Assembly (NCBI GenBank): GCA_014323925.1
Contig: JACONC010000008.1
Location: forward strand, 1-54,461
Length of the DNA stretch: 54,461 nt
From: Chromatiales bacterium
Lineage (GTDB): Bacteria; Pseudomonadota; Gammaproteobacteria; Poriferisulfidales; Oxydemutatoraceae
Direction of reading: 5' to 3'
How positions within the stretch are numbered: position 1 is the stretch's first letter. The text below holds more notes on this DNA, generated by a model. The model was given only the letters and a program-made list of their open reading frames with translations, made no database searches and had not been told where the DNA came from. The stretch is not shown here.

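Overview
The window looks like a piece of a gammaproteobacterial chromosome. The left third holds the translation cluster thrS-infC-rpmI-rplT-pheS-pheT, then ihfA, a MerR-type regulator and tRNA-Pro(GGG), an order typical of Gammaproteobacteria. A system I cytochrome c maturation operon (ccmABCDEF) and a tetraheme NapC/NirT-type cytochrome point to respiratory c-type cytochromes. Nothing in the sequence identifies the genus.

Layout: (1) 1-1049 is the 3' end of a gene for a protein made of cadherin-like beta-sandwich repeats, broken by a frameshift near 823. (2) 1050-9352 is the tRNA-Val/thrS...pheT/ihfA/merR/tRNA-Pro block, with a nitroreductase inserted on the opposite strand between pheT and ihfA. 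(3) 9372-15174 holds an O6-alkylguanine-DNA alkyltransferase, the tetraheme cytochrome and ccmA-F, in which ccmD (50 codons) is a small but clear gene. ccmG/ccmH do not follow. (4) 15196-17491 holds two paralogous genes that look like O-fucosyltransferase/NodZ-type glycosyltransferases. The second keeps the HxRxxD-type motif. The first has lost every key residue of it. (5) From 17785 to the window end runs one uninterrupted plus-strand reading frame of at least about 12,225 codons. It encodes a secreted giant protein.

The giant protein starts with a signal peptide. It then has 20 macro-units of 1.4-2.4 kb. Each unit is a Cys/Asp-rich calcium-binding-like header, a capping segment, 6-18 GLUG repeats of about 26-28 residues (roughly 165 in total by hand count), a second Cys-rich cap and one cadherin-like beta-sandwich. 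After unit 20 there are at least 13 tandem cadherin-like repeats, still running at the window edge. Units 11-20 alternate strictly between two subtypes (B A B A...), a higher-order repeat of about 3.0-3.2 kb. The last repeats form a second higher-order repeat of exactly 4 x 297 nt.

The most interesting possibility is that regions 4 and 5 form one system: a Ser/Thr-rich giant surface protein and a dedicated glycosyltransferase plus a degenerate partner. This rests on adjacency and fold resemblance, and is inference. The fragment at the window start carries nearly the same cadherin-like repeats, so the genome has at least two such genes about 50 kb apart on the same strand.
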